Part shown: positions 25,111 to 38,290 of the stretch, one piece after another | How the letters are laid out: each line of letters begins with the position of its first letter | Numbering within the stretch: the stretch's first letter is position 1 | DNA from: Setophaga petechia | Lineage: Eukaryota > Chordata > Aves > Passeriformes > Parulidae | Length of the DNA stretch: 64,000 nucleotides | Direction: 5' to 3' | Assembly (NCBI GenBank): GCA_024362935.1 | Contig: JANCRA010000003.1 | Coordinates: forward strand, 36,765,291 to 36,829,290 | Notes under the pieces: model-generated | What the model saw: only the letters and a program-made list of their open reading frames with translations | What the model was told of the DNA's origin: nothing | The model's database searches: none | Position numbers and translations under genes: made by a program

Positions 25111-25897
25111 CATTAATGAAAACACTGAGGGAGCCTGAATCATGAGGAAACTTCAACAGATCTGTTTGTTTCATTTTCTGAAATGGCATTGATAAAGCCA
25201 GTTGAAAATTTTCTCTGAGCAACTTTGTCTCTGTGATAATCTGTTTTTCTCAGTGTTGTCCTTTTCCTCCTGTTTATATCAGATGGGGTAGTATCAAAAC
25301 CCTGAAGTCCTGTGGTGGTAAAGGAAACCATCATAAAACCTTGTGTGTTGTAGCAGAAAGAAATTTCTACTTGTTATACATTTGATTGTTTTGATGGCAT
25401 TTTTGTTCTCCCAGTGTTTTTCTGAGAACTTAAATTTACTTAAAATCTTCAAGACTGCTCAGCTGTGTTTTGTTCCCAAGTGTAGAAAGTTTTTGCTCTC
25501 TTCTGGTTTCACCATTGTGCTGTATAGAAATATTGTTATCAAACAACATGTCAAGTATCAGAAGCTTGTCATAGGACACTGTCTATGCCACTAAAAGATA
25601 TTCACACAATATGCTTTTCCCAATAGAGAGCTATTTAGTTAAATGTCTTAATTGTCATGAGGCTGAATTCTTTCTGTTTACTTAATACTGATATTTATAT
25701 GATGGGAATAGGTGACTAGGTTCTGCTGTAGATCTGCACATTTTGTAAAACCTAGATTATCTTGTGATCAGCGTAGTGCTTGGCATGCAGAGGAGGACCA
25801 CTCCTTTGTTCCTTGCTCTGATTCTTCTGCTTCATAGATTTTTAGGGTTAGTCATAATTTTTCTGTCTCTCTGCGGGTTTCTGTTACTGTCTCCCAG
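25111..25897. other. Non-coding sequence, no gene seen
   Basis: This may include the decayed 5' continuation of the older CR1. Nothing else is recognised. Confidence 0.5.
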
Positions 25898-25921
25898 AAA
25901 TATGAAGAGGTCTATAATTTG
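25898..25921 (+). other. Candidate 24-nt microexon (unproven)
   Basis: A strong acceptor (GGGTTTCTGTTACTGTCTCCCAG is the tract, ending at 25897) is followed by exactly 24 nt, open in phase 0 as KYEEVYNL. A good donor (TTG followed by GTAAGC) comes next. The length is a multiple of three, as is usual for neural microexons, and a CTGC lies in the upstream tract. No flanking coding exons were identified, so the call rests on splice-site quality alone. Confidence 0.2.
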
Positions 25922-27603
25922 GTAAGCAAAATATTTTTTAATCCATCGGGGCTGTATTATGTTGCCATGAAATACATCCTGAGGTCAAAAGATGAGCCTT
26001 CTGGACCTTCCTCTGCCCAAGCACACGTTGTCTTTGCAACTGCTTTCTCCCTGAGCCCCTGTACATTTACCTGAAAGTACTTAAAACCAAAAATCTGATT
26101 ATGCCGACCTTTAAACCACTACTTTCCTTTATAGACACCTTTTATTTCCTTAGAGAAGTCCCTAGCAATAGCAGTATCTGCATGATTTGTTTATATTCAC
26201 TAAAACAAGTCAGTAGCTTTAGAGGAAATTTTTCAGACACAGCTTCAAAATGGCACAATATTTCCCAGAACTTCATGTAGTTGTATTAGGAATACTTTAA
26301 GAATTGAAATACCCTAATTTCAAAAGGAACAGGGAAGCAAATTTCAATCTGATTCCTTTCTCACCCCAGATTCTATATGGCTCTATATTGACTGTGGATA
26401 CCTGCCAAGATAACTTTGATTAGATCATCTCATCAATAAGCAATGTCCTTCCAGGAAACCACTTTAATTCAATTAATGTGGCAAGTCAAGCTAGGTCAGA
26501 ATTGAAATTCAGTAGATATTTGTATTGCAGAGACATTTGTTAATTACATTCAATTTTACATAAGGAACCTCATCAGATAAAGGCCTTAAAGGGGAAAACA
26601 GAAGCATTCAATTGTAATAAAGACATCAGTATACATTCTGTGAAGGTAGAGGAAATTAACAGTACATGTGTCAGATACTCCATAGAAAATTTACAAAATT
26701 TACCAGAGAGATGCAGGGGGGAGGTGGAGAACAGCAATCAAGTGAAAGGCATTTAAGTGGAACCTCATAGATGAGTATAAAGCCCAAACAACAAAAATAA
26801 TTGAAGAGAAGAAACACACATACCTTCAAAAAATAGGGTCAAGATAAAACTCTGTTAAGATAAAACATACACTTTATGTATGATTACATGCAGTAATTGC
26901 TGAGGAAATAGTAGAAATTAATGCAAGTCACCTAATAATAGTATCTGTGAGACCATCTCAACATGTCTTCATATTTAAAATATTGTTCATATTTAAAATA
27001 TTGAAAATATTGTTCATATTTAAAATACTGAAAACAGGCAGGCAGCAACATTGTACTTGATCACAATTTTACTCTAATAGCAAACTTCTGACATGACATT
27101 TTAAAGTCTGCCAAATTTAAACAAGAAGATAATAGAGAAGATGATAATGTACATCATGTACTTTTGTTAATTGACAGTATAAGAAGAATTAGATGATTTC
27201 TGGTAGAAATAGTCACAAAGTGCTGCAGTGGATAGTTAAATGAGTTTTTTATGCTCCAGCATTAGATGAAAGAGAAAATATAAAACATGTTAATGTCTGA
27301 ATTCCCAATTTTTGCTAGAAATATTTAAGTAGTTAAAAGTTGTTTGCTTCAAGTTTTACTTAATGTGATCTTGTGCTGATTTCTCAGGACCATTTAAATA
27401 TCCTCTATTCCAAAAACATTTTTAAGTTAAAAGGCAAGCATCAAGCAAGATGGTGAAAAGTGACACTGTTTTTCTGTACATCCATGTGACTGCTCTATAT
27501 ATTAATGCCCAAATTGGCTGTCCTGTTATGCAAATGAAATTTGCTGAGATGAATTAAGAGAAGAGTTTCAAGAAAGGCCGGTGATCTGGGAAATATTTAC
27601 CAG
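25922..27603. other. Unique non-coding sequence, no gene seen
   Basis: The stretch is strongly A/T-rich and contains the 18-bp repeat cluster at 26,968-27,030. No gene is visible. Confidence 0.6.
26968..27030. repeat. 18-bp AT-rich repeat, three copies
   Basis: TTCATATTTAAAATATTG is present at 26968-26985 and 26986-27003. A 9-bp half copy (AAAATATTG, 27004-27012) follows, then a third copy with one change (27013-27030). It is a small tandem array made by slippage. Confidence 0.92.
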
Positions 27604-27763
27604 TGAAAGACTTGAGAAATTCAGTCTGCTAAATTTATCAAAGTGCTGATTGAGAGATGATCTTGGAATAGCTCGCAAGTATGTTCTTAAGGAAGAGATT
27701 GTTCCTTACCAAAGTTGCAGATGTGATCTTACCATTCACACATAAAAGAAGACAAGGCTAGAA

Positions 27764-27765
<2 letters not shown>
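27604..27765 (+). mobile_element. Ancient CR1-like LINE fragment, plus orientation
   Basis: In plus orientation the phrases GACTTGAGAAATTCAGTCTG, TGATTGAGAGATGATCTTGG, AAGTATGTTCTTAAGGAAG and CAAGGCTAGAAATAAAA follow the order of an old CR1 3' region (list of motifs known from reptile CR1 copies). The usual 3' terminus is absent. The copy stops where an A31 run begins. Confidence 0.6.

Positions 27766-27796
<31 letters not shown>
27766..27796. repeat. A31 homopolymer
   Basis: Thirty-one uninterrupted A residues begin inside the AAATAAAA motif of the old CR1 fragment. This is the longest homopolymer in the window and is likely to be an expanded A-rich seed rather than a poly(A) tail, because no processed transcript is recognisable upstream. 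Confidence 0.95.
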
Positions 27797-27800
<4 letters not shown>

Positions 27801-30080
27801 ATTTAATACAACACAGCACAGCAGAATTTCTTCTTTCTTTACTCATGCTGTTCACTGCAAGTTCTCAAGGCTTTGCATGGGAGGAAGACCCACTAATTCC
27901 AGTCTCCCAGTTATGACAATTATTATGTTTTGTGGATATCAGCAACATGACTGAATGTAAAGTAGCACTTCAAGTAAACTGTCTCTAATCCTTTTCAGGA
28001 CTTGATTTGTTAGCCTTACTGTTTCCATACATCTTCAACTGATGATGCAAATTTTTGAAGCATAGAGCATTAAATCAGTAACAGACGTTTGCTAAAATGA
28101 AATTGGAGTGGTTGGTAATACTGTGGGATTTATAGCCAATAACAACAGGCAGGTGCTCAGACGGATTTATTGTTGTTGTATAATGATGTGAAGAAACCTC
28201 AGCAGGAGAGCAAGAACCTGCTTTTACTGTTTACTTAATCCAGTCTTCTAAGGAAAACACCACATTTCTGAATTTGGGTGATTGTATTGACTCTGTTGCT
28301 ACCTGAATGAGGTCTGAATTGCAGCCACCAAACAAATTTGTTTTGTTAGATTTGAAGCTCCAGCCTCCTCTAACAAATAAAAAACGGCAAAATTGCATGG
28401 GGAGATGCTGGCAATCTTATTGTTCTGTTCAGCCATTACTGCTCTGAGGAGGTTAAAAAAGCAAATATCCAGGGATATTTGGTTTGGTTTGATGACATTT
28501 AGAATCCTGGTCCATACAGCCAGTACAAGATATGATCATATTGTATTTTGTGAATCCTATATGATAGTGGAAAAAATAGTGTTGTCATTACTTGTCCACC
28601 CTACCAATGGCAGAGCTGTCATCCAGACTGATTACCCCAATGCAACAGAAACTGCAGTGGAAGTGCCAAACTAATTTCAGTAGCTAGAAGAGAACAATAA
28701 CTTTTTTTTCGGCAGTTTAGTGACTAATTTAGTCAAGCAAGTGCTAAGTGTAAGGCAATAAAGATTTTTTCCTATGTTTTTGTAGTGTGGTTTACAGTAA
28801 TTATGTGTGTTCAGGCCAATTTTTATCTAAATAGATCATTGGTTTTTCTTTTGTTGAGAACAGTGTTTAACAAAATCAGTTATAGTCAGTTTTAAGCATA
28901 TTTAAAAAAATGTATTCCTAATTCAAAAATTGGTGTTTGAATCTGATTCAAACAAACTATTATAGTTGGTTTTTTTTAGTCCAGAAAAAGAAACAAATGA
29001 CATTACCTGTGATGTAACCAAGGTGGTTTCTAAACTTGGTGCCATATTTCTGCACATGAATTCTAATAGCTCTGGATACACAGATCTATTTTATCACTGA
29101 AATCTTATTTAATTTGCAGTTAGAAGGCACCATGGACACAATATCAAAAATAAAATGGGACTTGGGCCATGAAATATATTCTTTTAATGTCATATAGTAC
29201 GTAGTAAGCCTATGAAAATAATGAGAATATTATTGTGGAATAAAGCTGTGCTTATGTCTCAGGTTCATGGATTTTGTGGAAGGATAACCTCATCCTAGAC
29301 CTTGTGAGATTTCCATACCTATGCTGCATAATTTCCAAGTAGGCATGTTCTTAGCTGCTAATTTTCAATGCAGATGAAAGAGTCCTTCAGAAACAAGATT
29401 TCAGTCTTTTGCCAGCAGCTTAAATTTTCATTTAAGACAATGTTTAAGAAGCATTCAGAAGATAATGTAGCAGAACTCATTAAGAGAAGGCATCAGTGTA
29501 ATACCCAGGATATTCTATTACCACAAACTACTAAGTAAAAAAAAATGTTTTCAGAAATGTTTTAAATCAACTGAAGTAGGACTACTTCTCAGTGGGAACT
29601 TCTCAGCAAAAAACTGACTTGAAAGAAATGGTAAAATTCTCTACAAAGGATGATTCATATGTGCTATTATCAAAGTGAAAGTGTTTTTTTAGGAAAACAG
29701 ATCATGTCGGATTGTAGGTTGAAGAAGGGGTGTTTGGACCTAGACAAAACTACCAGGTCTTAAAGTCCAAAAGAGAATGTGATCTCATACATGCAGCAAG
29801 CATATGTAATGCAGTTGTAACTGGATAAAGTTTCAGAGCAGAACTCTTTAAGAGATAAGAGAACAAATCTGTAATTAATGAATCTGTGTTTGAAAACTAA
29901 GCAATGTTTCTCCAGAAAGAATCCTTCATCATAGGTTAAGATCTGATCACAGAAAGGGGACATTGAAAGCTCTCAGACTGCTTCACCTAAACTGTTAAGT
30001 GAATGGATTTGTACAACTTATAATACACACATATTAATATAAAATATTTAATATAGAAATTTTCCATAAGTATAAAGCAT
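27797..30080. other. Unique non-coding sequence, no gene seen
   Basis: An open frame of about 93 codons on the plus strand near 28,400-28,670 shows no recognisable domain, splice context or start context. I treat it as chance. Confidence 0.55.
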
Positions 30081-30470
30081 TACAAGATAGTTGAGGTTGG
30101 TGGTCAAACCTGCTGCTCACAGCCAGGACAACTTGGGGTCAGACTGCTCCTGGCTTTATCCAGATGAGTCTTGAAAATCTGCAGGGACACCAAGACTGTA
30201 GTTTCTGTGAGGAGCCTCATTTAAAGCTTGATTATTTTCATGACAGAGAAGTCAGAACCTCTCTTATTTCAACTTGTGTGTTCTTTCATGTCTTCCTCCC
30301 TTACACCACTGTGAAGATATCCTCCAGTAGAAACTGCCCCTGCCACCGCCCAAACCCCGGTGTTACTTGTTCCAAACACTCCCAGCTCTCACTTTCCCCT
30401 CACAGATCAAGTGAATCTAACCCTGACCATCACAGTGGCCCTTCACTGGACTTGCTTCTGTTTATTCTAA
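30081..30470 (-). mobile_element. CR1 LINE 3' end
   Basis: Reversed CR1 3' phrases: AGATAGTTGAGGTTGGTGG, GTCAAACCTGCTGCTCACAG, CAGGACAACTTGGGGTCAGA, TCCAGATGAGTCTTGAAAAT, then CCCAGCTCTCACTTTCCCCT and CCTTCACTGGACTTGCTTCT. It is a third CR1 subfamily type, older than the copies at 6.1 and 14.5 kb by its divergence. The 117-codon open frame across it is a repeat artefact. Confidence 0.8.
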
Positions 30471-33400
30471 TATTTTTCTGTATTGAGAAAGTGTTGTTTT
30501 CAGTAATTAAAAGTTAAAAAAGTTCTCTTATAACTATATTTTGAGTTTCGTCCTGCAATTTGGGGACGCACTGCTTCTCAGTAAAGTCATAAGGCTTCCT
30601 GCCAGACTTGGTAGTTTGCCTCATTTCAGATTTCATGGAAGATCTCAGAATGGAAGGTGAAGATTAACAAGGACAACACAGAAAATACCTCACCCTTCTC
30701 TCCACTGAAAATCCCACGAAATCCCACCATGTGCTACTTTTTTTTTTTTTTTCCCTTAAGGAAATTTTTCTTTAGAGACTATTTGAATCACAATTTTTAT
30801 TTACTCAAGACTGCAGAAAAACATCCTTCTGTGATCCAGTCAGCTACTGTGGTTTGCCCTGTGAAAGCTTAACATCTACATAGTTTCAAGCAAATTTATT
30901 TTGATATGATTGCAGCCCTTTTTTTCCGCCTTTATGGCAAGTTGTTGATGCAGAGGAGAGGAAACTTGGCTGTCCAGTCCAAATGTGTAAAGCCTACCAA
31001 TTGTATAGTAAAACAAAAGAAACTAAAAAATATATATTTGTTACCATAGCAGCAACAAAACTCTTCCTCTGACTGTATTGGAAAAGAATACCTATCTTCT
31101 CCTCCTGAACTGTTAAGAAACTATATCTGAAGCATTATCTGTGCAATATTCTACAATGAACTAAAATGCATATTTTAAGTGAGACCTTCACCCCCAAGAA
31201 ATCATTGTATTCATGCAAGGATATCACAAAACCTTATTTAGTTTTCACTGGAACTTTATAAAAATTAATTTTAATTAAAAATATTTTATACAGAAAACAT
31301 GATGAAAATCTGAATTGTGCACTGTATTCTGCTGTATTTTTTGTTCCTGTTCTGTTCCAGAAATCATAGCATGGGGATGGAAAAGTTTTTGGAAAACTGA
31401 ACTAAAGTCATCATTGGTACGGTATTATTTAGTTTCCAACTGAGGAATGTCAGTTATTAAAATGACCAAGACATTATTACAGACAGAACTCCTTTTGAAT
31501 TTGGTCCTTTATGCTTTTGTCCTCATAGCTGATTTTTTTTTGCCAATTTGTACTATGTGTTTCCAGTTTGCTCCAGTATATTGTGGAATATGCTATAGTT
31601 TGGGTGAACATAAAGCGATACATCCTTTTAGATAAAATTATTTTAGTTGTTGTGATTTCACTTTGATTGTCTGCTCCTGCTTCAATACTTCCAGCACATC
31701 TGATGACACTCTTAGCAAAAGATATTCTGAGTTTAGCAGGCTGCTTCATTGCTTCAGAGAGTCTTCAGGAGAAGTATTTAATTTTATTCCTGTCTTGCAT
31801 GTAATTAATGTAATACAAGGAGTTGTATAGTCATACTGAGTCATACATTCAGTCAAACTGAGGTAATACGAGTTGAATAACTTGTAAAGGAAGATGTTTG
31901 TTTGGGTGTTGGTTTTTGTCCTTCCCAAATCAAACCTTTCTCTTTATTTGTGCATTCCCTTGGCAGAGCAATTTTCTCTTGAAATACAAAGTGACATTCG
32001 AATAAAATTGAATCAATTTTGTTAAATTTTTCTAGGAAGATAGTTTTAGAAGCATCAAAATGAAATTTATTTTTCTTTTTCCCCATTTTGAATTTCATAA
32101 TGTGTTTATATGACTTTACAATATTTTGCACTCAAAGCCATCGAAGTTCCTAATTCCCTTAGGTGCTAAAAAAAAAGTAATTTCTTTCTAGTGTTCTCTA
32201 ACTTTTGGGGACGGAGAATTACTGTGCATGGTGAATACATACTAGAGCCAAGAATACAGCATTTTAGAGTATCAGACTAGCATTTTAATCATTGTGCACT
32301 GTAATTTCCCACAGCATTTCGCTTTTAAAGAGTGTCTGTAATTAAAAATCCAGTCTTTGAGCAGAATTACTCATTATTTTCCTGTATTGATATTTAATTG
32401 CTGATGGTATGTTTTTGGGTACCATTTGTGTTCAATTTTCAGTAGGCTAACATGGTGATATCTGCCTCAAATCTACATATTAGTTGTCTACCCTCATTTA
32501 AGGAAATTGGCTGTGCTTGAGTGACTCTCTCTGCTAGAGTTTATTTCCCTCCTCCATACCTGTGGTATGACTTGGGGTAATATAACCATGGTCATGTTCG
32601 TGAAACAACTCAGCATGTCTTAGAGCTGCACCAAAAATGGCCAATAAAGGAATTTTGTTTCTTCAACTGCACAGTTGTAGTTACCTAGAAAGATGCAGAG
32701 TAAACCTGCTGAGCTGCTTATATGAAGTGAATGAAAATGCAGTTCAGTGGCACAACTGTAGTTTTTAAATAAATGTACCTCTCTGCTGAAAAATAAGTGT
32801 TACTGTGTTCCACAGACAGGGTGCTGTTTGATTCTTTCTCCAGCTACTTTTTCACCCCTACTCAGAAACTGTCATGCGTTTTGAGCAACTTCTGCTCTGT
32901 AATTTCATGAGCAATTTTTGCTTAAACTCTAAGGTTAAAATTAAAAAAAAATTATCCGTGTTAATTATAGGATTATAAGAACAAACTTTTCTCTGGATAT
33001 TTATTGTATTGTATAGTGTGGACCTGCTGTGGAATGGAAGGGTTTAGGTGGTAGGGAATTAGGCATTTTGTGTACAACGTGGAGGTGACATAATCACTCT
33101 TCAGTACATAAGAAATAAAACAACTTTCAGCAGCTACTTTTCTCTTTCTTAGATTAGGCTTCTTTTGCATTCTATGACAAACTCCACAGTTACTCAGTTT
33201 TCCTCTCTTTTTTGTATTAAGATTTTGTTGTCAGCAGTGATTGTTTGCTCTTTACTGACCTGAGAGCAAACTGACCCTCAGCCAGATATTCACCTTTCTG
33301 ACTCTGTATGCTACATACTGTGTCTTCATCATTCAAGACATCTTCAAACATCAAAATTTAGCAGCATCCTGGAAACTTTTCTTCTGCTTCTCATACTGTG

Positions 33401-36400
33401 CCTTTTCCCCCCTGTTTACTTTCAGAGAAATCCTCATTTTTTTTTTGTGTTTTGAAATCCTTTTTATGAATTGCCTTAGAGTTGTGGCATGTTCAGAAAT
33501 ATTCTTATAATATATACTGTTCCCATACCACTATGTTAGGTCTGAATTATATGCATTTTGGGGGGGATCCTTTCAAATTCTCTGGCAAAATAGTTTTGAC
33601 ATGAGATAAAATGGTATAGTTAGAGCTATTTCTTCTCCAATTAATCTTTACATTAAAAGGTGTTTCACATAGAGCTACAGAAGTGAAAATTTATCTTTCT
33701 GAAAATTGCCAATTTCCATCAGCATTGTAGCTGGCTAAGAAACTGTTTCTAGGACATGTAAAATTAAACTGAAGGAATCTTTTTCCTGACCTTCAAACGG
33801 GCTAGTGTTACTAGCTTCCAGTAAAACCCCAGATGATGTATTTTTGGGAAATAAATTAAAAAATGATTAATTTAGGCAGACTCAAGAACAATCTTAGCAA
33901 TGTTGAGAGTTATCAGGTTACAGGACATTGAAATTCCTCATAACTTTCATATCTATCCTAACACTGCACTGATCAACAGACAAGAAAATATGTTCTTAGA
34001 GACAACATTGACCAAAATAAAATAGAAGCACAGAAGTTGAATTGGTCTGTTGACCTTGTCTATCTATGTCCTAATCTCCTGTAATGAGTCATCTGTTGCT
34101 TCACTGCTCAGACCAGCAGTGTAAGTCATCTTAGGTGTGGGGTCTTTGAATAATGGAAAAGTTCAGTAAATTTGTAGGAGTAATAGCCTCCCCACTGTGC
34201 TGTCCAGCCCATCCATTTTTTCACCTGCTGTGCTGCATCATGTACAATAGTCACTCCTAAAACGAGGCACCTCTGTTTGCTGCTTCTGTGCCCAGTTGTG
34301 TTGATTAAAGAGAAGGTGTAATATTCTTGCTCTTTGTTGGTTTTGTTTCGATTCTGCTTAAGGAATTTATTGTGATGGTTTATATTGAAATCCTGGTAAA
34401 TTAGGTACTCTGATATAAAGGTGCAGTTATTTTTAATATTTATCTAACAAATCACAAAAACTTTTTGTTTTGACTGAAGCGTATTTATGCTGCCCCGAAT
34501 TGATTCTTTAGAGTATTGCCTGGTCATTTATTCAGTACAGCATCCATCAGAGCTTTGAAAGGTGTCAAGTAAAGGTTCTTGAACCTAACATTCAGGAACA
34601 GCTGTTAATGATGTGCCCTTTCCCAGAGATCTTAGCTGTCTGCCTTGCCCTTAAAAATTGAATATTAGATCCGACTAGAAACATGAAATTTTTGGTCTCT
34701 TGTTAAATTCTTTGATACTTGCCACAAGCTTCTATTATAACTTTACAAAGACCTATTTTTAGAAATTTATGGTCTCTCTTCATATTATGATTCTTAGTGT
34801 GAAAAAATAAACACATTCTGCAGAAAGCATGGGCGCATTATTTGTCTCTTACCTGCTTCCAAAGCACCTAGTGGCCATCTTGCACAGGCTGTTGTGGAGA
34901 TGGTTTTCTTCTCAGTGTTTTAGGCTTTCTATTGCTGAAACAAGTTATGTGTCAGGCAGGAGAAAAGGAGATCATGCTCCTATGATGACTGTTATATTTA
35001 AATGACTGCTCCATGTAGTCTTTGTTAGTTTGAGTAAGCATTCATCAATTTCCTGTGTGCTTGCCTGAAGGTGCAAGTTCTATATCTTTAGGAAGGAGCT
35101 TTTTTTCATGCTTTACTGTTTTCAGGTCTGAGTATGCAGCTATAAAATTTACCTTTTGTGTTTGAAGGAATAAATGAGATCCTGAACTTTTGTGCTTTCC
35201 TTCAACAAAAATACATCCTGTGACAAAGTATTCTTAGCAATAATCTGACCGTGAAGGTTCCCTGTGATATACTGAGATCACATGACTCCAGTATTGTAAG
35301 AATTTAGAGTAACATGCGAATTTAGAAATTAAAAATGCTGGAACTTGTGGTAGCTGTTATGTAATGTGTTTTCTCTGAGTGAGTCATATATTCTAACTAT
35401 AATTTACAAAAAGAAGTAAATATAAACATGTAAGCATGGATATAGGAAACCAACAGAATAAGATGGCAGTAAAATGTAAAAAAAGGCTGGAATCAAACAT
35501 AAATGGGGAGAATTAAGCAAAAGACTGGCCTTTCCAAACCAGAGACACAGGAGCTGATGTGAGTTTGATCACAGTTGGGTTTACAGCTCTGCCTCAGCAA
35601 AGTTTTTGAGAACAGGACTGACAGCATCCTGATGGGGCAAGAGTGCAGCTGTCCTGCTTGGGACCCCACAGCAGCCGTCAGCCGTGCACACCTTGCTGGC
35701 TTTTCTCAGTACCTAAACCAGGCACCAGTACCAGCCAGGTTTCCTACTGGAAGAGAGAGTGCTTGTACTGACAAGGGTAGAGCATTGGTCTTGTGGGTCA
35801 GTTCTTTTAAAAGACTAGCTCCAAGGATGAGTTAGGGCATGAAAGTGTTGGGATTGACATGTAGAGTACAGGTTGCACTTACAAAGTGGTTGCTGCACAT
35901 TTGCAGCTCTAGTGTGCATGATGTGTTTAGAGCCTTGGTGCTGTGCCATGGTACCTGACTTTGAATCAGGGTGCTCATGGTCAAGGTTTTCTTACTGACT
36001 ACGTCTACTCCACGAGTTTGACTGAGCAAGGCTTAGGAAATCAGTTTTCTTTTGTGAGTTACTACTGTCAGGAATACAGGTTAATCACTGTAAAACTGTT
36101 CTTGAGAACTGGCAATTCATACCCTTGCAGTGCTGGCACTGAGAATTACCAGCATACTGTAAACTTGAAGCTGTGCAGAGTTTAGAACATTTGTCTGAGT
36201 CCTTGTGCAACAATTATTGCCTTGTTAGTAGATTCATGACCTGACATTTGCTACTGTCATCATAACAACCATTGTTGCAAGAAAACAATATTCAGACCTG
36301 AACTGGTTCAATACCTGACTCCTGGGAAAACACAACTGACGTTAATTTACAGTCTCAAAATATGCTGGGAATTCCTATTATTTTTCCTTGTGTTGCTCCA

Positions 36401-37917
36401 ATTTGTCCCCTTGAGGCAGTAAGAAGGAAAAGAAATAGGGTAGAGAAACTGATATATGTTAAGGAAATACAATTACTTCCCTTAAGTATTCTTAAGGCCT
36501 CACTCATCTTTCAGATATTCGGGAAAAATGCAGTGGGTGTGGGGAAATCAGAGCTCTGTTTCACTGATTTATTTTTTCCTTTAATTTTCAGTATGTCAAA
36601 CTTAATTTTCAGGGTTCCCTTCTTCTCCCACCATAAGAAATTAATCAAACACTTCTGATTTAAGTGTTTCTTTAATTTTTAGCTATTAAAAATACCAGTT
36701 CATTTCTATTTTCCTGCTTTAGTGATCAGCATTATTTGAATCCTCCATTTGAGTAGTTCTTTCATTTAATCATCATCATTATAGCCCTGGAATCTATTTC
36801 TCATTTTCTCCTTTTAAAAGATGCCTATTATATGCATTTTAAAAGTATCTTATTTGCCTGAAAGTTTTTTTAAGCTCCTTCAAAGGACAGAGGAAAATAG
36901 AATATAAGTGAGTCCTGAGTATTGATGTGAAATCGTTTTCTGGGTCTGTGTTTCTATCACTTCAAGGTCTCATCTTGAGATGAATGTTGCCTGGGAACTG
37001 AGAACCAGGAGAAAGATCCTCCCTTTTTATCTTTCATCCTTACTTCAGGTGTTTTCTGTGTCTGGGGAAGCTGGCCTGAAAATTCGTAATCCTAATTATG
37101 AGACCAGAGTTGATAAATGTTTTCGTAGGAATGTTTAAGCAGAAAAGAGACAGGTGGCCAGGATTTTTTGATATTAGCAATGGAGAACAAATACATGAAG
37201 TAATGGTAATTAAATTACTTTGACATGATATGTTACTTCTTGGAAAATATAAATACAGAAAAGAGTTGAGTGTATCTGTAAGTAGATCTTGCACTAAAGA
37301 CTTACACTTCTGCACCAAGAACAATCTGCTCCAAAAAGAATGAGATTTCAAACCCAGGAAAATGTAATTTTATATAGAATTCTCTATAATTTTATACAGG
37401 TATATTCCTAAAACTACTTTAAAATCTTAAGTGGTAGGGGGAATGGACTATATTATTCAGCATGAGATCATGACTCAGAAAAAATAATACAAAAAGAGAA
37501 TGGCCATTATGCCTTGATAGGAGCAGGAGGGAAGGGTGGGAGCACACCTAAGTGAATCTGAAAGGTTTGCAAAAAGACTGTTTGATGTGCAAGAATTATG
37601 GACAGAAATCAAAACAAACAGCTGGGCATCTTCCTGAAATACTGTCTGCATTCTATAAAAATAATTATATTAATTTATATTCTCCTACTGTATTGCCTGC
37701 CAATTCCCTTCATAACCAGTAGATCTCTCCAGGGTATATACTGAAATCACTCCACTTATTGTTTTACTAAATTCACCTCACATACCTGCTCCAATCCCCT
37801 CTGATCTCTAGCCTTATACAACCTTCAGTTCACCTTCAGAGTCCTTTGCAATTCTTAACTTTTTGTTTCATGCTGAGGTCTTTCAGGTCTTACCCTCTGA
37901 AGCTTTTGTACCCATTT
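30471..37917. other. Unique non-coding sequence, no gene seen
   Basis: No repeat family beyond short T and A runs is recognised in this 7.4-kb block. The stretch at 35,560-35,790 is GC-richer than its surroundings and could be an old unclassified repeat. A minus-strand segment at 34,853-34,934 lies between a fair acceptor and a near-perfect donor (AAGCAG followed by GTAAGAG), but it has stops in every frame. Confidence 0.55.
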
Positions 37918-38290
37918 TAGATGGAATAGCCTTAATTTTCTTTGGAGTAGCCTGTGCTGAAAACCGTGTTGATAACACAAGAATGTTTTCGTTATTTCTG
38001 AGCAGAGCTTACACAAAATCAGAACTTGATTTTCATCCCCCACTTCCCAGCAGTGAGCAGGCTGGGGCTGCACAAGGAGCTGGGGGGGGACGCAGCCAGG
38101 ACAGCTGAGCCCAACCATCCAAAGGGATATTACAGACCATAATGTGTCATGCTCAGCAGTGAAACAATGAGGGAGAGAAAACAGCAGGTACTGCCCTTGC
38201 TTAGGGACTGGTTGAACCTGGTCAGCTGGTGATGAGCAATGACTTTAGTTGGATTTTTTTTTTTTAATCACTAGTTGTTGTTTTTTTTTT
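37918..38290 (+). mobile_element. ERVL-type LTR, plus orientation
   Basis: A well-known bird ERVL LTR layout is readable: GCCTTAATTTTCTTTGGAG, GCTGAAAACCGTGTTGATAA, ATTTCTGAGCAGAGCTTACA, GAGCAGGCTGGGGCTGCACA, CAGCCAGGACAGCTGAGCCC, CAAAGGGATATTACAGACCA, then GGGACTGGTTGAACCTGGTC and GTCAGCTGGTGATGAGCAAT. A few dozen bases near the 5' end seem to be deleted. The 3' end dissolves into T-rich low complexity (about 38,250-38,305), so the right boundary is approximate. No retroviral genes flank it, making it a solo LTR or a fragment. Confidence 0.85.

Noticed and set aside
30164..30517. 117-codon plus-strand frame
   Set aside because: It lies almost wholly in the CR1 3' end at 30.1 kb.
35780..35810. 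tRNA-like phrase GGTAGAGCATTGGTCTTGT
   Set aside because: It resembles a tRNA D-arm and anticodon-arm start, but the 5' acceptor stem, T-arm and matching 3' end are missing.
37855..38118. Pair of overlapping open frames on both strands, 81-87 codons
   Set aside because: They overlap the ERVL LTR, which has no coding role in these frames.
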